From: Zoogloea sp. LCSB751
Lineage (GTDB): Bacteria > Pseudomonadota > Gammaproteobacteria > Burkholderiales > Rhodocyclaceae
NCBI RefSeq assembly: GCF_002028455.1
Contig: NZ_MWUM01000001.1
Location: 372,001-436,000 of the forward strand
DNA: 64,000 nt
Direction: 5' to 3'
Shown: positions 21,816 to 31,305 of the stretch, piece after piece
Layout: the number at the start of each line of letters is the position of its first letter
Numbering within the stretch: the stretch's first letter is position 1
Notes under the pieces: model-generated
Told to the model about the DNA's origin: nothing
The model's database searches: none
Seen by the model: the letters and a program-made list of their open reading frames with translations, nothing else
Program-made: the position numbers and the translations under genes

Positions 21816-23300
21816 ATGGGATCAGCAGACAACACAATGACGGACGGCGGCCGGGGGCTCGGCGCCTCCATGACGGGGCTGTGGCGCCGGCTGGTGCGCG
21901 GCCGGGAAGAGGCGCGCGAGCCGGTGCCCAGGGGCGAGGTGCTGCCGGCGCGCAGCTGGCGGCGCATCGACGATCTGTTCAAGGCCGCGGCCGGCGACTA
22001 CGACGGCGAGGCCCGCGCCCGTGAGCGCATGGGACAGTTGCTGGCCTTCTACCTGGCTGCCGGGGACGACGACCGGCGGGCCTTCCTGGGCCGCCTGGAG
22101 GCGGATTACGGGCCGGCGGAGGTGGAGGTGCGGCGCGCCATCGAGGCTTACATGACGGCTGCCGGTTCGGCCGAGCGGGCTCGTGCCGAAGGGCGCCTGG
22201 CGGCCAGCCTGGAGTCGCCGCGGCAGCGCATCCTGCGTCAGTTCAATCTGCTGCCGAACGGCGTGCATGCGCTGGTGGACCTGCGTGCCGACCTGCTGCG
22301 CCTCGGCGTCGACGCCTGTCCGGGGCTCGACCAGGATCTGCTGCGCCTGTTCGTCAATTGGTTCGATGCGGGCTTCCTGGAACTGCAGCGGGTCGGCTGG
22401 GAGTCGCCGGCCTCGCTGCTCGAAAAGCTGATCCGCTACGAGGCGGTGCATGAGATCAAGTCGTGGAGCGACCTGCGCAACCGGCTGGACTCCGACCGCC
22501 GCTGCTACGCCTTCTTCCATGGCCGCATGCCGGCCGAGCCGCTGATCTTCGTCGAGGTGGCGCTGGTGCGCGACATTGCCGACAAGGTGCAGACCCTGCT
22601 CGACGAGAGCCAGCCGACCCTCGACCCGGAAGCGGCGACCACCGCGATCTTCTATTCGATCTCCAATGCCCAGGCCGGCCTGCGCGGCGTGAGCATGGGC
22701 GAGTTCCTGATCAAGCGCGTCGTGCAGCAACTGCTGCAGGAGTTTCCGCGCCTGCGTACCTTCGCGACCCTGTCGCCGGTACCGGGCTTCAACCGCTGGC
22801 TGGACAAGCGCCTGGCCGAGCCGGTTTATGTGGAACGTATTCCGGTTGATGTTCGCAAGCTTCTTGATGGAACTGGCAAGAGCGGCGTTGCTGCGGTCCT
22901 CGACTGCGTCGGGGCCGAGATCTCCGGTAGCCAGCCGCCGTCGGCGGCCCTGCAGGCGTGGCTGAAGGCCGAATGCACGTATTACCTGGCTCGTGAGAAG
23001 AGCGGCAGGCATCCCCTCGACCCGGTCGGGCGCTTCCACTTTTCCAACGGTGCCAGCCTGGGGCGCGTCAACTGGCTGGGCGACGTGTCGGCACGGGGGC
23101 TGCGCCAGTCCTGCGGGCTGATGGTGAACTACCTCTACAAGCTGAAGGACATCGAGAGCAACCACCAGGCCTATGCCCGCGAAGGCACGCTGGCGTTGGC
23201 CTTCGACGTGGAGCGTCAGCTGGAGGCGGCCGTCGAGGCGCGCAAGGAGCCGCGTGCGGGGCGGGCGCCGCGGGCCCGCAAGGCGCGCGCAGAGTCCTGA
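21816..23300 (+). CDS. Malonyl-CoA decarboxylase
   Basis: 494 residues matching the MCD/MLYCD family: an N-terminal all-helical domain (about 45-190) and a C-terminal acetyltransferase-fold domain (about 195-470). Characteristic stretches are FFHGRMPAEPLIFVEVAL, FYSISNAQAGLRGVSMGEFLIKRV, FATLSPVPGFNRWL and the late HFSNGA and SCGLMVNYLY region. It converts malonyl-CoA to acetyl-CoA and CO2 in the cytoplasm. A strong GAAGGAGAG site precedes the ATG at 21816. A basic Arg/Ala-rich tail ends the protein. Standalone MCD with a neighbouring MFS transporter, instead of a full mdc or mat cluster, suggests turnover of malonyl-CoA or simple malonate use (inference). Confidence 0.93.
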   Translation: MGSADNTMTDGGRGLGASMTGLWRRLVRGREEAREPVPRGEVLPARSWRRIDDLFKAAAGDYDGEARARERMGQLLAFYLAAGDDDRRAFLGRLEADYGPAEVEVRRAIEAYMTAAGSAERARAEGRLAASLESPRQRILRQFNLLPNGVHALVDLRADLLRLGVDACPGLDQDLLRLFVNWFDAGFLELQRVGWESPASLLEKLIRYEAVHEIKSWSDLRNRLDSDRRCYAFFHGRMPAEPLIFVEVALVRDIADKVQTLLDESQPTLDPEAATTAIFYSISNAQAGLRGVSMGEFLIKRVVQQLLQEFPRLRTFATLSPVPGFNRWLDKRLAEPVYVERIPVDVRKLLDGTGKSGVAAVLDCVGAEISGSQPPSAALQAWLKAECTYYLAREKSGRHPLDPVGRFHFSNGASLGRVNWLGDVSARGLRQSCGLMVNYLYKLKDIESNHQAYAREGTLALAFDVERQLEAAVEARKEPRAGRAPRARKARAES

Positions 23301-23327
23301 GCGGAACCTGACCCCGGCGGCCGGGGC

Positions 23328-24452
23328 TCAGCTCCGGTCGCGGAAGGGCAGGCGTTCCGACAGCTCGTCCAGGTAGGCGTCCACGCCGCCCCGCTCCTGG
23401 GCCAGGAAGCGGGCCACCGCGTCGCGGAAGCGCGGGTCGGCGATCCAGTGGGCGGAGGCGGTGCGCACGGGCTCCAGTCCGCGCGACAGTTTGTGTTCGC
23501 CCTGGGCGCCGCCTTCGAAACGGGCCAGGCCCTCGTGGATCGCGTAGTCGATGGCCTGGTAGTAGCAGGCTTCGAAGTGCAGGCAGGGCACGAACTCGAC
23601 GGCGCCCCAGTAGCGCCCGTAGAGCGCGTCCGCGTCGCGCAGGAAGAAGCTCGCCGCGATGGGCGTGCCGGCCCGTTCGGCGATCATCAGCACGCAGGCG
23701 TCGGCCTTGCGCTGTCCGAGGGCGGTGAAGAAGGCCAGGTTCAGGTAGGGCGTCGAGGCGTGTTCGGCGTAGGTACGGCGGTAGCAGGCGTGGAAGAAGG
23801 CCCATTCCCCGGCACCGATCTCGTGCCCGCGCAGGATGCGGAAGTCGATGCCGGCATCCATCACCTTGCGCCGCTCCTGGCGAATTTTCTTGCGTTTGGG
23901 CTGGGCCAGTTGGCTGAGGAAATCGTCGAAGTCCCGGTAGCCGGCGTTGCGCCAGTGGAATTGCACGCCATGGCGGATCTCCAGCCCGGCCTCGGCCAGC
24001 CATGCGTTTTCCTCGTCGGTGGGGAACAGCACATGCAGGGATGAGGCGCCCGAGGCGCGTACCTCGTCGAGCAGCAGGGCCAGCAGCAGGCGGCGGGCGG
24101 TTTCGTCGTGGCCGAGGAGGCGCCGGCCTGGCACCGGCGTGAAGGGCACGGCAGCCAGCCACTTGGGGTAGTAGTCGAGGCCGTGGCGCTGGTAGGCGTC
24201 GGCCCAGGCCCAGTCGAACACGTATTCGCCGTAGGAATGGCTTTTCAGATACAAGGGCATTGCAGCGAGCAGCCGTTGGCCTTCCCACAACGCCGCATGG
24301 CGTGGCCCCCAGCCCGAACGGGGTGTCACGCAGGCGCTGTCTTCCAGTGCGGACAGGAAGGCGTGGGACAGGCTGGGTTGATCGCCGGCGAGGGCGTCCC
24401 ACTGGTCGGCGGGGATTTCGGTGATGGCTGGATGCAAGCGGAAGGTCGGCAT
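23328..24452 (-). CDS. GNAT-fold acyltransferase-like protein of the peptidogalycan/COG3146 type
   Basis: 374 residues. It shows the features of a widespread proteobacterial family with an acyl-CoA N-acyltransferase fold, related to FemABX enzymes: a basic stretch QPKRKKIRQERRK at about 200, AASFFLRDADALYGRYWG at about 285, and FEACYYQAIDYAIHEGL...FEGGAQGEHKLSRG near 320. The biochemical activity of this family is not established to my knowledge. The ATG at 24452 has GGAG 8 bases upstream; the much longer open frame beyond it is antisense to nadE and was rejected. Convergent with malonyl-CoA decarboxylase, 27 bases apart, and divergent from nadE. Confidence 0.82.
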   Translation of the reverse strand: MPTFRLHPAITEIPADQWDALAGDQPSLSHAFLSALEDSACVTPRSGWGPRHAALWEGQRLLAAMPLYLKSHSYGEYVFDWAWADAYQRHGLDYYPKWLAAVPFTPVPGRRLLGHDETARRLLLALLLDEVRASGASSLHVLFPTDEENAWLAEAGLEIRHGVQFHWRNAGYRDFDDFLSQLAQPKRKKIRQERRKVMDAGIDFRILRGHEIGAGEWAFFHACYRRTYAEHASTPYLNLAFFTALGQRKADACVLMIAERAGTPIAASFFLRDADALYGRYWGAVEFVPCLHFEACYYQAIDYAIHEGLARFEGGAQGEHKLSRGLEPVRTASAHWIADPRFRDAVARFLAQERGGVDAYLDELSERLPFRDRS

Positions 24453-24549
24453 GAAAGGCTCCGGACGGCGTGGCGGCAGCATACAAGCATGGAGCGGGCC
24501 TGTGGCCGCTGGTGCGGCGGGCGGCGGCTTCGTGAGCGGCGCTTCGGGG

Positions 24550-24555
24550 TATAGT
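24550..24555 (+). promoter_or_regulatory. Putative -10 hexamer for nadE
   Basis: TATAGT lies 8 bases upstream of the nadE ATG. No good -35 hexamer is seen. If used, the leader would be extremely short and would lack a Shine-Dalgarno site; none is visible in any case. A similar very short spacing is seen before crcB in this window. Confidence 0.3.
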
Positions 24556-24563
24556 GTCGCCCC

Positions 24564-26183
24564 ATGAAAACCCCTCTTACCGTCGCTGTCGCCCAGCTCA
24601 ATAGTGTCGTGGGCGACCTCTCCGGCAACGCGCGCCGGATCCTGGATGCGGTGGCCCGGGCGAAGGCTGCGGGCGCCGATGTGGTGCTGACCCCCGAGCT
24701 GGCCCTGTGCGGTTATCCGGCCGAGGACCTGTTGCTGCGGCCGGCCTTCCTCGAGGCCTGTGCCGATACGCTGGCCGAACTGGCTATCCAGGTGCACGGC
24801 ATTACCGCGCTGGTTGGTTACCCGGCATTTGCCGACGGCAAGCGCTACAACGCCGCCGCGGTGATCCAGGATGGTCGCGTCGTCGCCACCTATTTCAAGC
24901 ACCGCCTGCCCAACTACGAAGTCTTCGACGAGGAGCGCTACTTCGAGGCCGGCACCGAGGCCTGCGTCTTCGAGCTGAAGGGCGTGAAGGTCGGCGTGAA
25001 CATCTGTGCCGACGTGTGGGAGTCCGGTGCCGCCGACGTGGCCCGCGGGGCCGGGGCCGAGGTGCTGCTGGTCCTCAACGCGTCGCCCTTCCACATGAAC
25101 AAGCAGGCGCTGCGCTACGAGGTGCTGCGCGAGCGCATCGCCGATACCGGCCTGCCGGTGGTGTATTGCAACCTGGTCGGCGGACAGGATGAGTTGGTCT
25201 TCGACGGCGGCTCCTTCGCCCTCGACCGGGACGGTGCGCTGGCCTGGCAGGGCAAGGTCTTCGCCGAGGAACTGCACCTGCTGCAGTTCGTGGATGGCGC
25301 CTGGCAGGGCGGCAGCGTGCCGGCGGTGCGCCCCGTTGAGGCCGACGTGTATGAAGCGTTGGTCCTCGGCGTGCGCGATTACCTGGGCAAGAACGGCTTC
25401 CCTGGCGCGATCATCGGCCTGTCCGGCGGCGTCGATTCGGCGCTGACGCTGGCGATCGCCGTCGATGCGCTGGGCGCCGAGCGCGTCCGCGCGGTGATGA
25501 TGCCGTCGCCCTATACCGCGCAGATGAGCCTCGACGATTCCCGCGAGATGATCCGCCGCATCGGCGTGCGCTACGACGAGATCGCCATCGAGCCGGCGAT
25601 GCAGACCTTCGCGACGCTGCTGGCACCGCAGTTCGCCGGCCTGGCGGCGGATACCACCGAGGAGAACCTGCAGGCGCGGATCCGCGGCATGATCCTGATG
25701 GCCCTGTCCAACAAGACTGGCTCCATCGTGCTGACCACCGGCAACAAGAGCGAGATGGCCACCGGCTACGCCACGCTGTACGGCGACATGGCCGGCGGCT
25801 TCGCGGTCATCAAGGACATCTACAAGACCTTCGTCTATCGCCTGTGCGCCTGGCGCAACGCCCAGCCGGGCGGCCCGGTGATCCCCGACAACATCCTGAC
25901 CCGGCCGCCTTCCGCCGAGTTGAAACCCGACCAGTGCGACCAGGATTCCCTGCCGCCCTACGAAGTGCTGGACGCGATCATCGCCGGCTACATGGAAGAA
26001 GATCTGTCCCCCCAGGAGATCGTCGCCCGTGGCTATGCCGAAGCGGAGGTGTATCGCGCGGTCGCCATGCTGCGGCGCAACGAATACAAGCGCCGCCAGG
26101 CTCCGATCGGTATCCGCGTGACCCAGCGCGGTTTCGGCAAGGACTGGCGCTACCCCATCACGTCCCGCTACAGGGATGCCTGA
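24564..26183 (+). CDS. nadE: Glutamine-dependent NAD+ synthetase
   Basis: 539 residues, the two-domain form. The N-terminal nitrilase-like glutaminase domain (about 1-260) has its triad in TPELALCGYP (Glu), KHRLPNYEVFDE (Lys) and GVNICADVWE (Cys). The C-terminal synthetase domain has the PP-loop GLSGGVDSALTLA at about residue 286, plus TTGNKSEMATGYATLYGDMAGG. It amidates deamido-NAD using glutamine, the last step of NAD synthesis. It precedes glnB on the same strand by 67 bases. This adjacency is common in betaproteobacteria and links NAD synthesis with nitrogen status. Confidence 0.96.
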   Translation: MKTPLTVAVAQLNSVVGDLSGNARRILDAVARAKAAGADVVLTPELALCGYPAEDLLLRPAFLEACADTLAELAIQVHGITALVGYPAFADGKRYNAAAVIQDGRVVATYFKHRLPNYEVFDEERYFEAGTEACVFELKGVKVGVNICADVWESGAADVARGAGAEVLLVLNASPFHMNKQALRYEVLRERIADTGLPVVYCNLVGGQDELVFDGGSFALDRDGALAWQGKVFAEELHLLQFVDGAWQGGSVPAVRPVEADVYEALVLGVRDYLGKNGFPGAIIGLSGGVDSALTLAIAVDALGAERVRAVMMPSPYTAQMSLDDSREMIRRIGVRYDEIAIEPAMQTFATLLAPQFAGLAADTTEENLQARIRGMILMALSNKTGSIVLTTGNKSEMATGYATLYGDMAGGFAVIKDIYKTFVYRLCAWRNAQPGGPVIPDNILTRPPSAELKPDQCDQDSLPPYEVLDAIIAGYMEEDLSPQEIVARGYAEAEVYRAVAMLRRNEYKRRQAPIGIRVTQRGFGKDWRYPITSRYRDA

Positions 26184-26189
26184 CAGAGA

Positions 26190-26224
26190 CCGGCCCGTGT
26201 AGGGCCGGATATTCCGGCTAGAAT
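26190..26224 (+). promoter_or_regulatory. glnB leader: overlapping hairpins and a -10 hexamer
   Basis: A 7-base stem (CCGGCCC/GGGCCGG, 26190-26208) and a 5-base stem (GCCGG/CCGGC, 26204-26218) share bases 26204-26208 and so exclude each other. A TAGAAT hexamer follows at 26219-26224, 26 bases before the glnB ATG. The hairpins could end nadE transcripts weakly, since there is no T-run, and the hexamer could give glnB its own start. No good -35 and no sigma-54 element is seen. Confidence 0.35.
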
Positions 26225-26250
26225 GCCGGACCGTTCCAAGGAGACCGTAG

Positions 26251-26589
<339 letters not shown>

Positions 26590-26600
26590 TCCCCGCCAGC

Positions 26601-26642
26601 CGGTCGGGAACTTTGGTCCCGACCGCGCGCTGTGCGTAAAAT
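26601..26642 (+). promoter_or_regulatory. Hairpin after glnB and putative gltX promoter
   Basis: Perfect 9-base inverted repeat with a 7-base loop (26601-26609 with 26617-26625), then a TAAAAT -10 hexamer at 26637-26642. TTGGTC at 26613-26618 sits 18 bases upstream of it as a weak -35, inside the hairpin loop and right arm. The hairpin has no T-run, so it would be a weak terminator for glnB or an operator-like palindrome over the gltX promoter. Which of these applies cannot be decided from sequence. Confidence 0.35.
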
Positions 26643-26673
26643 GCCGGGTTTTCAGCTTTCCCGGATTGACGTC

Positions 26674-28071
26674 ATGGCTTCTACCGTCCGTACCCGTTTC
26701 GCCCCCAGCCCCACCGGCTTCCTGCACATTGGGGGGGCGCGCACGGCGCTGTTCTCGTGGGCCTTCGCCCGCCGCCATGGCGGCACCTTCGTGCTGCGCA
26801 TCGAGGACACCGACGTGGCCCGCTCCACCCCCGAGGCGGTGCAGGCGATCCTCGACGGCATGAACTGGCTCGGCCTGGAGTGGGACGAGGGCCCGTTCTA
26901 CCAGATGCAGCGCATGGACCGCTACAAGGCGGTCATCCAGGAAATGCTGGCCGCCGGTACGGCCTATCCCTGCTACATGTCCTCCGAAGAACTCGACGCG
27001 TTGCGCGAGGCCCAGCGGGCCCGCGGTGAGAAGCCGCGCTACGACGGCCGCTGGCGTCCCGAAGCAGGCAAGGTGCTGCCCGAACCGCCGGCTGGGGTGC
27101 AACCCGTGATCCGTTTCAAGAATCCTACCGAGGGTGTTGTCGGTTGGGACGACCTGGTCAAGGGCCGCATCGAGATCGCCAACGCCGAGATGGACGACCT
27201 GATCATCGCCCGTCCCGACGGCACGCCGACCTACAATTTCTGTGTGGTGGTGGACGACTGGGACATGGGCATCACCCAGGTCATCCGCGGTGACGATCAT
27301 GTGAACAACACGCCGCGCCAGATCAACATCCTCAAGGCGCTGGGCGCCGAGGTGCCGCAATACGCCCACCTGTCGATGATCCTCGGCGACGACGGCCAGA
27401 AGCTGTCCAAGCGCCACGGCGCGGTCAGCGTCACCCAGTACGACGACGACGGCTACCTGCCGGACGCGGTCATCAACTACCTGGCCCGCCTGGGCTGGAG
27501 CCACGGCGACGACGAGATCTTCTCCCGCGCGCAGCTGGTGGAATGGTTCGACCTCGACCACATCACCCCGTCCGCCGCCCAGTTCAACACCGAGAAGCTG
27601 AACTGGTTGAACGCCCACTACATCAAGCAGGCTGACAACGCCGTGCTGGCCGCCGACGTGTCGCGCCGCCTGGCCCGCCGCGAGGTGAATCCGGAAGCGG
27701 GTCCGGCGCTGGAGGCGATCATTGCGCTGTACAAGGATCGCGTGAGCACGCTCAACGAGCTGGCCGACGCTGCCGAGCCCTTCTACATCGACCTGCACGT
27801 GGCGCCGGAACTGTTAGCCCAGCACCTCACCGACGCTGCTCGCACCGCGCTGGCGACCCTGCGCGGCAAGCTGGCCGAGGCAAGCTGGGAGAAGGCTGCG
27901 CTGAGCGCCGCGATCAAGGAAACCTGTACCGAACACGGCATGAAGATGCCGCATGTGGCCATCCCGCTGCGCGTGGTACTGCTCGGCCAGCCGCAGACCC
28001 CTTCCATCGACGCGGTGCTGGAAACCATGGGCCGCGAGCTGGTGCTGGCGCGCCTCGACCGGGCTCTCTGA
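26674..28071 (+). CDS. gltX: Glutamyl-tRNA synthetase
   Basis: 465 residues, class I synthetase. The HIGH-type motif is [16 protein letters not shown] at about residue 10, the KMSKS-type motif is [11 protein letters not shown] at about 240, and [14 protein letters not shown] marks the stem-contact fold. The anticodon-binding helical region fills the C-terminal third. It charges tRNA-Glu in the cytoplasm. The ATG at 26674 begins exactly at the conserved N-terminus ([14 protein letters not shown]); an in-frame start 14 codons earlier overlaps the putative -10 and is unlikely. An intrinsic terminator follows. Confidence 0.96.
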   Translation: MASTVRTRFAPSPTGFLHIGGARTALFSWAFARRHGGTFVLRIEDTDVARSTPEAVQAILDGMNWLGLEWDEGPFYQMQRMDRYKAVIQEMLAAGTAYPCYMSSEELDALREAQRARGEKPRYDGRWRPEAGKVLPEPPAGVQPVIRFKNPTEGVVGWDDLVKGRIEIANAEMDDLIIARPDGTPTYNFCVVVDDWDMGITQVIRGDDHVNNTPRQINILKALGAEVPQYAHLSMILGDDGQKLSKRHGAVSVTQYDDDGYLPDAVINYLARLGWSHGDDEIFSRAQLVEWFDLDHITPSAAQFNTEKLNWLNAHYIKQADNAVLAADVSRRLARREVNPEAGPALEAIIALYKDRVSTLNELADAAEPFYIDLHVAPELLAQHLTDAARTALATLRGKLAEASWEKAALSAAIKETCTEHGMKMPHVAIPLRVVLLGQPQTPSIDAVLETMGRELVLARLDRAL

Positions 28072-28104
28072 TTCCTGCAGGGGGCGTCCCTCACCCCATT
28101 AATG

Positions 28105-28146
28105 CAACGGCCCCCGGCGAGTCATCCGCCGGGGGCCGTTGTTTTT
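28105..28146 (+). terminator. Intrinsic terminator of gltX
   Basis: A perfect 14-base GC-rich stem (28105-28118 with 28128-28141, CAACGGCCCCCGGC/GCCGGGGGCCGTTG) with a 9-base loop is followed by five T residues at 28142-28146. It is placed 34 bases after the gltX stop. A classic rho-independent terminator. Confidence 0.9.
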
Positions 28147-28195
28147 GGATCTTACTGAGCGACAGTAGGGCAGGCTGGCGCTTGCCGTCTCAGCC

Positions 28196-29038
28196 TTAGA
28201 AGTCGCTGCTGCGGCCCGATGCGGAAGCTTGGCCCGCACCGACGATTTCGCCATCGCGGACGCGCACCGCATCGCCGACGTGCCAGCTCGGCGCGCTCTG
28301 CTCGGTGATCACGCGGCGGGTGCCATCGTCCATGCGCACGGTGACCTGGTAATGGCTGATGGTGCGGGCGCGGCGCTCGACTTCGTTGCCGGCGAAGCCA
28401 CCGAGCACGGCGCCGCCGATACGCGCGAGTTTCTTGCCGGAACCTTCGCCGACCTGGTTGCCGAGCACGCCGCCGAGGATCGCGCCGCCGACGGCGCCGA
28501 GGCCGGAGCCTTCGCCCTTCTGCTGGATCGCCTCGACGTTCTCGATCACGCCGCATTCACGGCAGATGGCCGGCGGCGGGGTTTCGATGACCTTGTGGGC
28601 CGGGCCTGCACTGGCGCCTGCGGGCGGGGGCGCCGGCACCGCGTCGGTCGGCGGAGGATTGCCGGCCGTAGCCGGCGTCGCCGCGGCGACTTGGTGTTTG
28701 GTGTGTTCTTTGGCTGGAGCTGGCTTGGAGGCCGTGTGCGGGGCTTCGTGGCGTTCGGTCTTCTTCGCCACGGGCGCGGGTTCGACGACTTGCGGCTGTG
28801 GGCTGGCGACCGGCGTCGGCTCGGTGGCCTGAGCCGCGCCCGCGGTCGGTGGCGTGATCGGCGTCGGCGGTGTGGCCGGTGCGCTGGCGACAGTTTCCGG
28901 TGCGGCGACCGGGGCGTGGGAGGTGTCGGGCAGCAGGCCGGTCAGCTTGGCGACGCCGGCCAGGCTCAGCGCGGTGACGGAGGCGGCGGCAACCCACATC
29001 ATCGGGTGCAGCGGCGGGCGTGAAGGACTGGTGCTCAT
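28196..29038 (-). CDS. Membrane-anchored glycine-zipper (2TM) protein
   Basis: 280 residues: one N-terminal membrane segment (about 14-33), a long Pro/Ala/Thr-rich linker (about 40-155), then CRECG at about 160 and a glycine-zipper domain. That domain holds two G-x-x-x-G hydrophobic segments, GLGAVGGAILGGVLGNQVG and ARIGGAVLGGFAGNEVE, as in SlyB/Rickettsia 17-kDa-type envelope proteins. A short C-terminal beta-like part follows (YQVTVRMDDGTRRVI). Probably anchored in the inner membrane and spanning part of the periplasm through the linker. The ATG at 29038 has GAGGAG at optimal distance. Precise role unknown; relatives are tied to envelope stress. Confidence 0.82.
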   Translation of the reverse strand: MSTSPSRPPLHPMMWVAAASVTALSLAGVAKLTGLLPDTSHAPVAAPETVASAPATPPTPITPPTAGAAQATEPTPVASPQPQVVEPAPVAKKTERHEAPHTASKPAPAKEHTKHQVAAATPATAGNPPPTDAVPAPPPAGASAGPAHKVIETPPPAICRECGVIENVEAIQQKGEGSGLGAVGGAILGGVLGNQVGEGSGKKLARIGGAVLGGFAGNEVERRARTISHYQVTVRMDDGTRRVITEQSAPSWHVGDAVRVRDGEIVGAGQASASGRSSDF

Positions 29039-29129
29039 GCGTGTTCTCCTCAATGAATGAGGAGATTAACGCCGTCGCCGTGCCGGCGGTGACATCTGCA
29101 ACCGCCGCTTACAAAAGTCATGGAAGCCC

Positions 29130-31046
29130 TTACTCTTCGCTGCCCGCACTTGGACGTGGTGGCTTGAGCAGGTAGCGGGCCGGATCGAGGGCGTCCACCA
29201 GCTCGCGTTCCAGCGGCAACGGATCGCCGTCGAGCTGGCTGGCCAGCAGCTCGCCGATGAGGCTGGCCCACACCAGGCCACGGGCACCGAAGCCGGACAC
29301 CGCAAACAGGCCTGGCTGGCGCGGAATGTCGGTGAGGGGCGTGGTCCGTTCGGTACGCTCGACCGTCGGGATGGCACCGACCATCGGCAGGCGGTCCGGC
29401 GAGGCCGGGCGGAAGCCGACGCGGCCGTCGAGCTGGGTGGGATCGTAGGCCGCTGCGTAGCCGGGCAGGATGAAGTCCAGCTTGGTGAGGTTTTCCCGGT
29501 GCTCGGCTTCGCGCAACTCGGTGCCATCGTCGTCGGCCAGGAAGGTGGCGCCAGCGCAGCGCAGGCCGTCCACCTCGGGGCTCACGTAGCCGAGGCGGCA
29601 CACCACCACGTTCGGCGGGCTGCCGGCTGCGGCGGGCAGGTGGGAAACCTGGCCGCGGGCCGGGCGGACCGGCAATGTGGCAGCCTGGGGTAGGGCGCGG
29701 ATGCCGACGCCGTTGGCGAGGATCGCCACCGGGGCTCGGGCGATCTCGGCGCCGGCCGGGTCGAGGGCGATCCATGCGTCGCCCTGGTGCTCCAGGCGGG
29801 CCACTTGCTGCCCGAAGCGGGTTTCGACGGCGCTTCCGGCCGCCGCGAGGTTGGCGGCGCACAGGGTCGGCGGCTGGATCCAGCCGCCGCTGGGGAACCA
29901 CCAGCCGCCCAGCTCCACCGGCCAGCCGACGATCTGGCTGGCTTCGTCCTTGTCCACGAAGCGCAGGTAATCGGTGGGCGGGGTCTGGGTATCGACGACG
30001 GCCTTCTGCTTGCCTTCCTGCTTGGCGTCGCGGGCCAGGTGCAGCACGCCGCAAGGTGCCCAGCGCGGCGGGTAACCGGCGGCTGCCAGCGCCTCCAGAT
30101 GGTGGCGCCCGTACAGGAAGCCGGCACGGGTGATGCGCGCCAGGCGGTTGTCGTCCAGGCTGGGCAAGGGGCGGAAAACCCCGGCCTTGTTGCCGGAGGC
30201 GCCGTGGCCGGGGCCAGGGGCCTCGTCGATGACGGTGATGCGCCAGCCGCGGGTGGCCAGGCGCTCGGCGATGGACGTGCCGGCCACCCCGGCGCCGATC
30301 ACCAGCGCGTGGCGGGGACTCAATTGTCCGGTTTCGGACGGGCCTTCGGTGAAGTGGCCGCTCAGCATCTCGCGCTTGCCGCCGAAGCCGGCGCGCCGTT
30401 CCAGCGTGAAGCCGGCTTCCTGCAGGCCGCGGCGCACATGGCCGGTCACCGACCAGGTGGCCAGCGTGGCGCCGGGCGCGGCCAGGCGGGCCAGTTCGGC
30501 ATAGACCGCTGGCGACCACAGCTCCGGGTTGTTGGCCGGCGAGAAGCCGTCCAGATAAAAGGCGTCGGCCCGAGCTTCCAATTGCGGCAGGGTGGTCAGT
30601 GCGTCACCGAAGAGCAGCGTCAGCGTGACACGTCCGGCGTCCAGGTGGATGCGGTGGAAGCCCGGCACCAGCGGCGGCCAGTGGCGGCGCAGCGCGTCGG
30701 CCAGCGGCGCGAGTTCGGGCCAGGCGGCGTGCAGCTCGGCCAGATCGTCGGCCTGGAAGGGATGTTTCTCGGTGGACACGAAATGCAGGCGCGCGCAGCG
30801 GGCCGGGTCGTCCCGCCACGCGGCCCAGGTGGCCAGGAAGCTGAGGCCGAGGCCGAAGCCGGTTTCGACGATGGTGAAACGCTCGCGCCCCTGCCAGCGT
30901 GCCGGCAGGTCGTTGCCGGCCAGGAAGACATGCTGCGCCTGGCCGAGACCGCCAGCGGTGGTGTGATAAACGTCGTCGAAGGCGGGCGAGTAGGGCGTGC
31001 CGTCGGCGGCGCGGACGAGGGTGGCGGGGATCAGCGGCGGGTACAC
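29130..31046 (-). CDS. mnmC: Bifunctional tRNA-modifying enzyme MnmC
   Basis: 638 residues with both MnmC halves. The N-terminal SAM-dependent methyltransferase (about 1-235) carries VETGFGLGLSFLATW and DAFYLDGFSPANNPELW. The C-terminal FAD-dependent oxidoreductase (about 255-620) carries the dinucleotide motif VIGAGVAGTSIAERLATRG and a late GFGARGLVWA. The enzyme finishes the mnm5(s2)U modification at the wobble position of several tRNAs, converting the carboxymethylaminomethyl intermediate to aminomethyl and then methylaminomethyl. Length is near the E. coli enzyme (about 668). Single-gene unit, divergent from pepN. Confidence 0.95.
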   Translation of the reverse strand: MYPPLIPATLVRAADGTPYSPAFDDVYHTTAGGLGQAQHVFLAGNDLPARWQGRERFTIVETGFGLGLSFLATWAAWRDDPARCARLHFVSTEKHPFQADDLAELHAAWPELAPLADALRRHWPPLVPGFHRIHLDAGRVTLTLLFGDALTTLPQLEARADAFYLDGFSPANNPELWSPAVYAELARLAAPGATLATWSVTGHVRRGLQEAGFTLERRAGFGGKREMLSGHFTEGPSETGQLSPRHALVIGAGVAGTSIAERLATRGWRITVIDEAPGPGHGASGNKAGVFRPLPSLDDNRLARITRAGFLYGRHHLEALAAAGYPPRWAPCGVLHLARDAKQEGKQKAVVDTQTPPTDYLRFVDKDEASQIVGWPVELGGWWFPSGGWIQPPTLCAANLAAAGSAVETRFGQQVARLEHQGDAWIALDPAGAEIARAPVAILANGVGIRALPQAATLPVRPARGQVSHLPAAAGSPPNVVVCRLGYVSPEVDGLRCAGATFLADDDGTELREAEHRENLTKLDFILPGYAAAYDPTQLDGRVGFRPASPDRLPMVGAIPTVERTERTTPLTDIPRQPGLFAVSGFGARGLVWASLIGELLASQLDGDPLPLERELVDALDPARYLLKPPRPSAGSEE

Positions 31047-31140
31047 GATGCGATGGCTTGCGGCGGCAAGGCGGAAGGCGGATTGGGGCGGAACTTTGGC
31101 ACCGTTCCCGGCGGCTGTCGAATCTTTCGGTGGCTTGTTC

Positions 31141-31207
31141 GTTGGGGCGAATCCATTCGCCCTCAGTGCTTGTTCGACCGACAGAGAGCGAATGAACTCG
31201 CCCCAAC
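31141..31207. repeat. Intergenic palindrome, paired form
   Basis: Outer arms GTTGGGGCGA (31141-31150) and TCGCCCCAAC (31198-31207) enclose a second nested pair (31155-31164 with 31184-31193, one mismatch). The left half is itself a palindrome (31145-31162). The two halves are joined by about 20 non-palindromic bases. Lies in the 259-base gap between the divergent mnmC and pepN genes; the rest of that gap shows only a TAGAAT hexamer at 31265-31270. Confidence 0.75.
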
Positions 31208-31264
31208 GGGGGGCAGTGTGCGGATTTCACTTTTCCCCTTGTCCTGCGCGGCGCGTGCGCGGGC

Positions 31265-31270
31265 TAGAAT
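31265..31270 (+). promoter_or_regulatory. Putative -10 hexamer for pepN
   Basis: TAGAAT lies 35 bases before the pepN ATG. The best -35 candidate (TTGTCC at 31239-31244) is 20 bases away, which is too far, so support is weak. The same TAGAAT hexamer recurs before glnB and the desaturase gene. Confidence 0.3.
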
Positions 31271-31305
31271 CCCTGCTTTCGCGAAGACAAGACTAAGGAC
31301 ATCCG

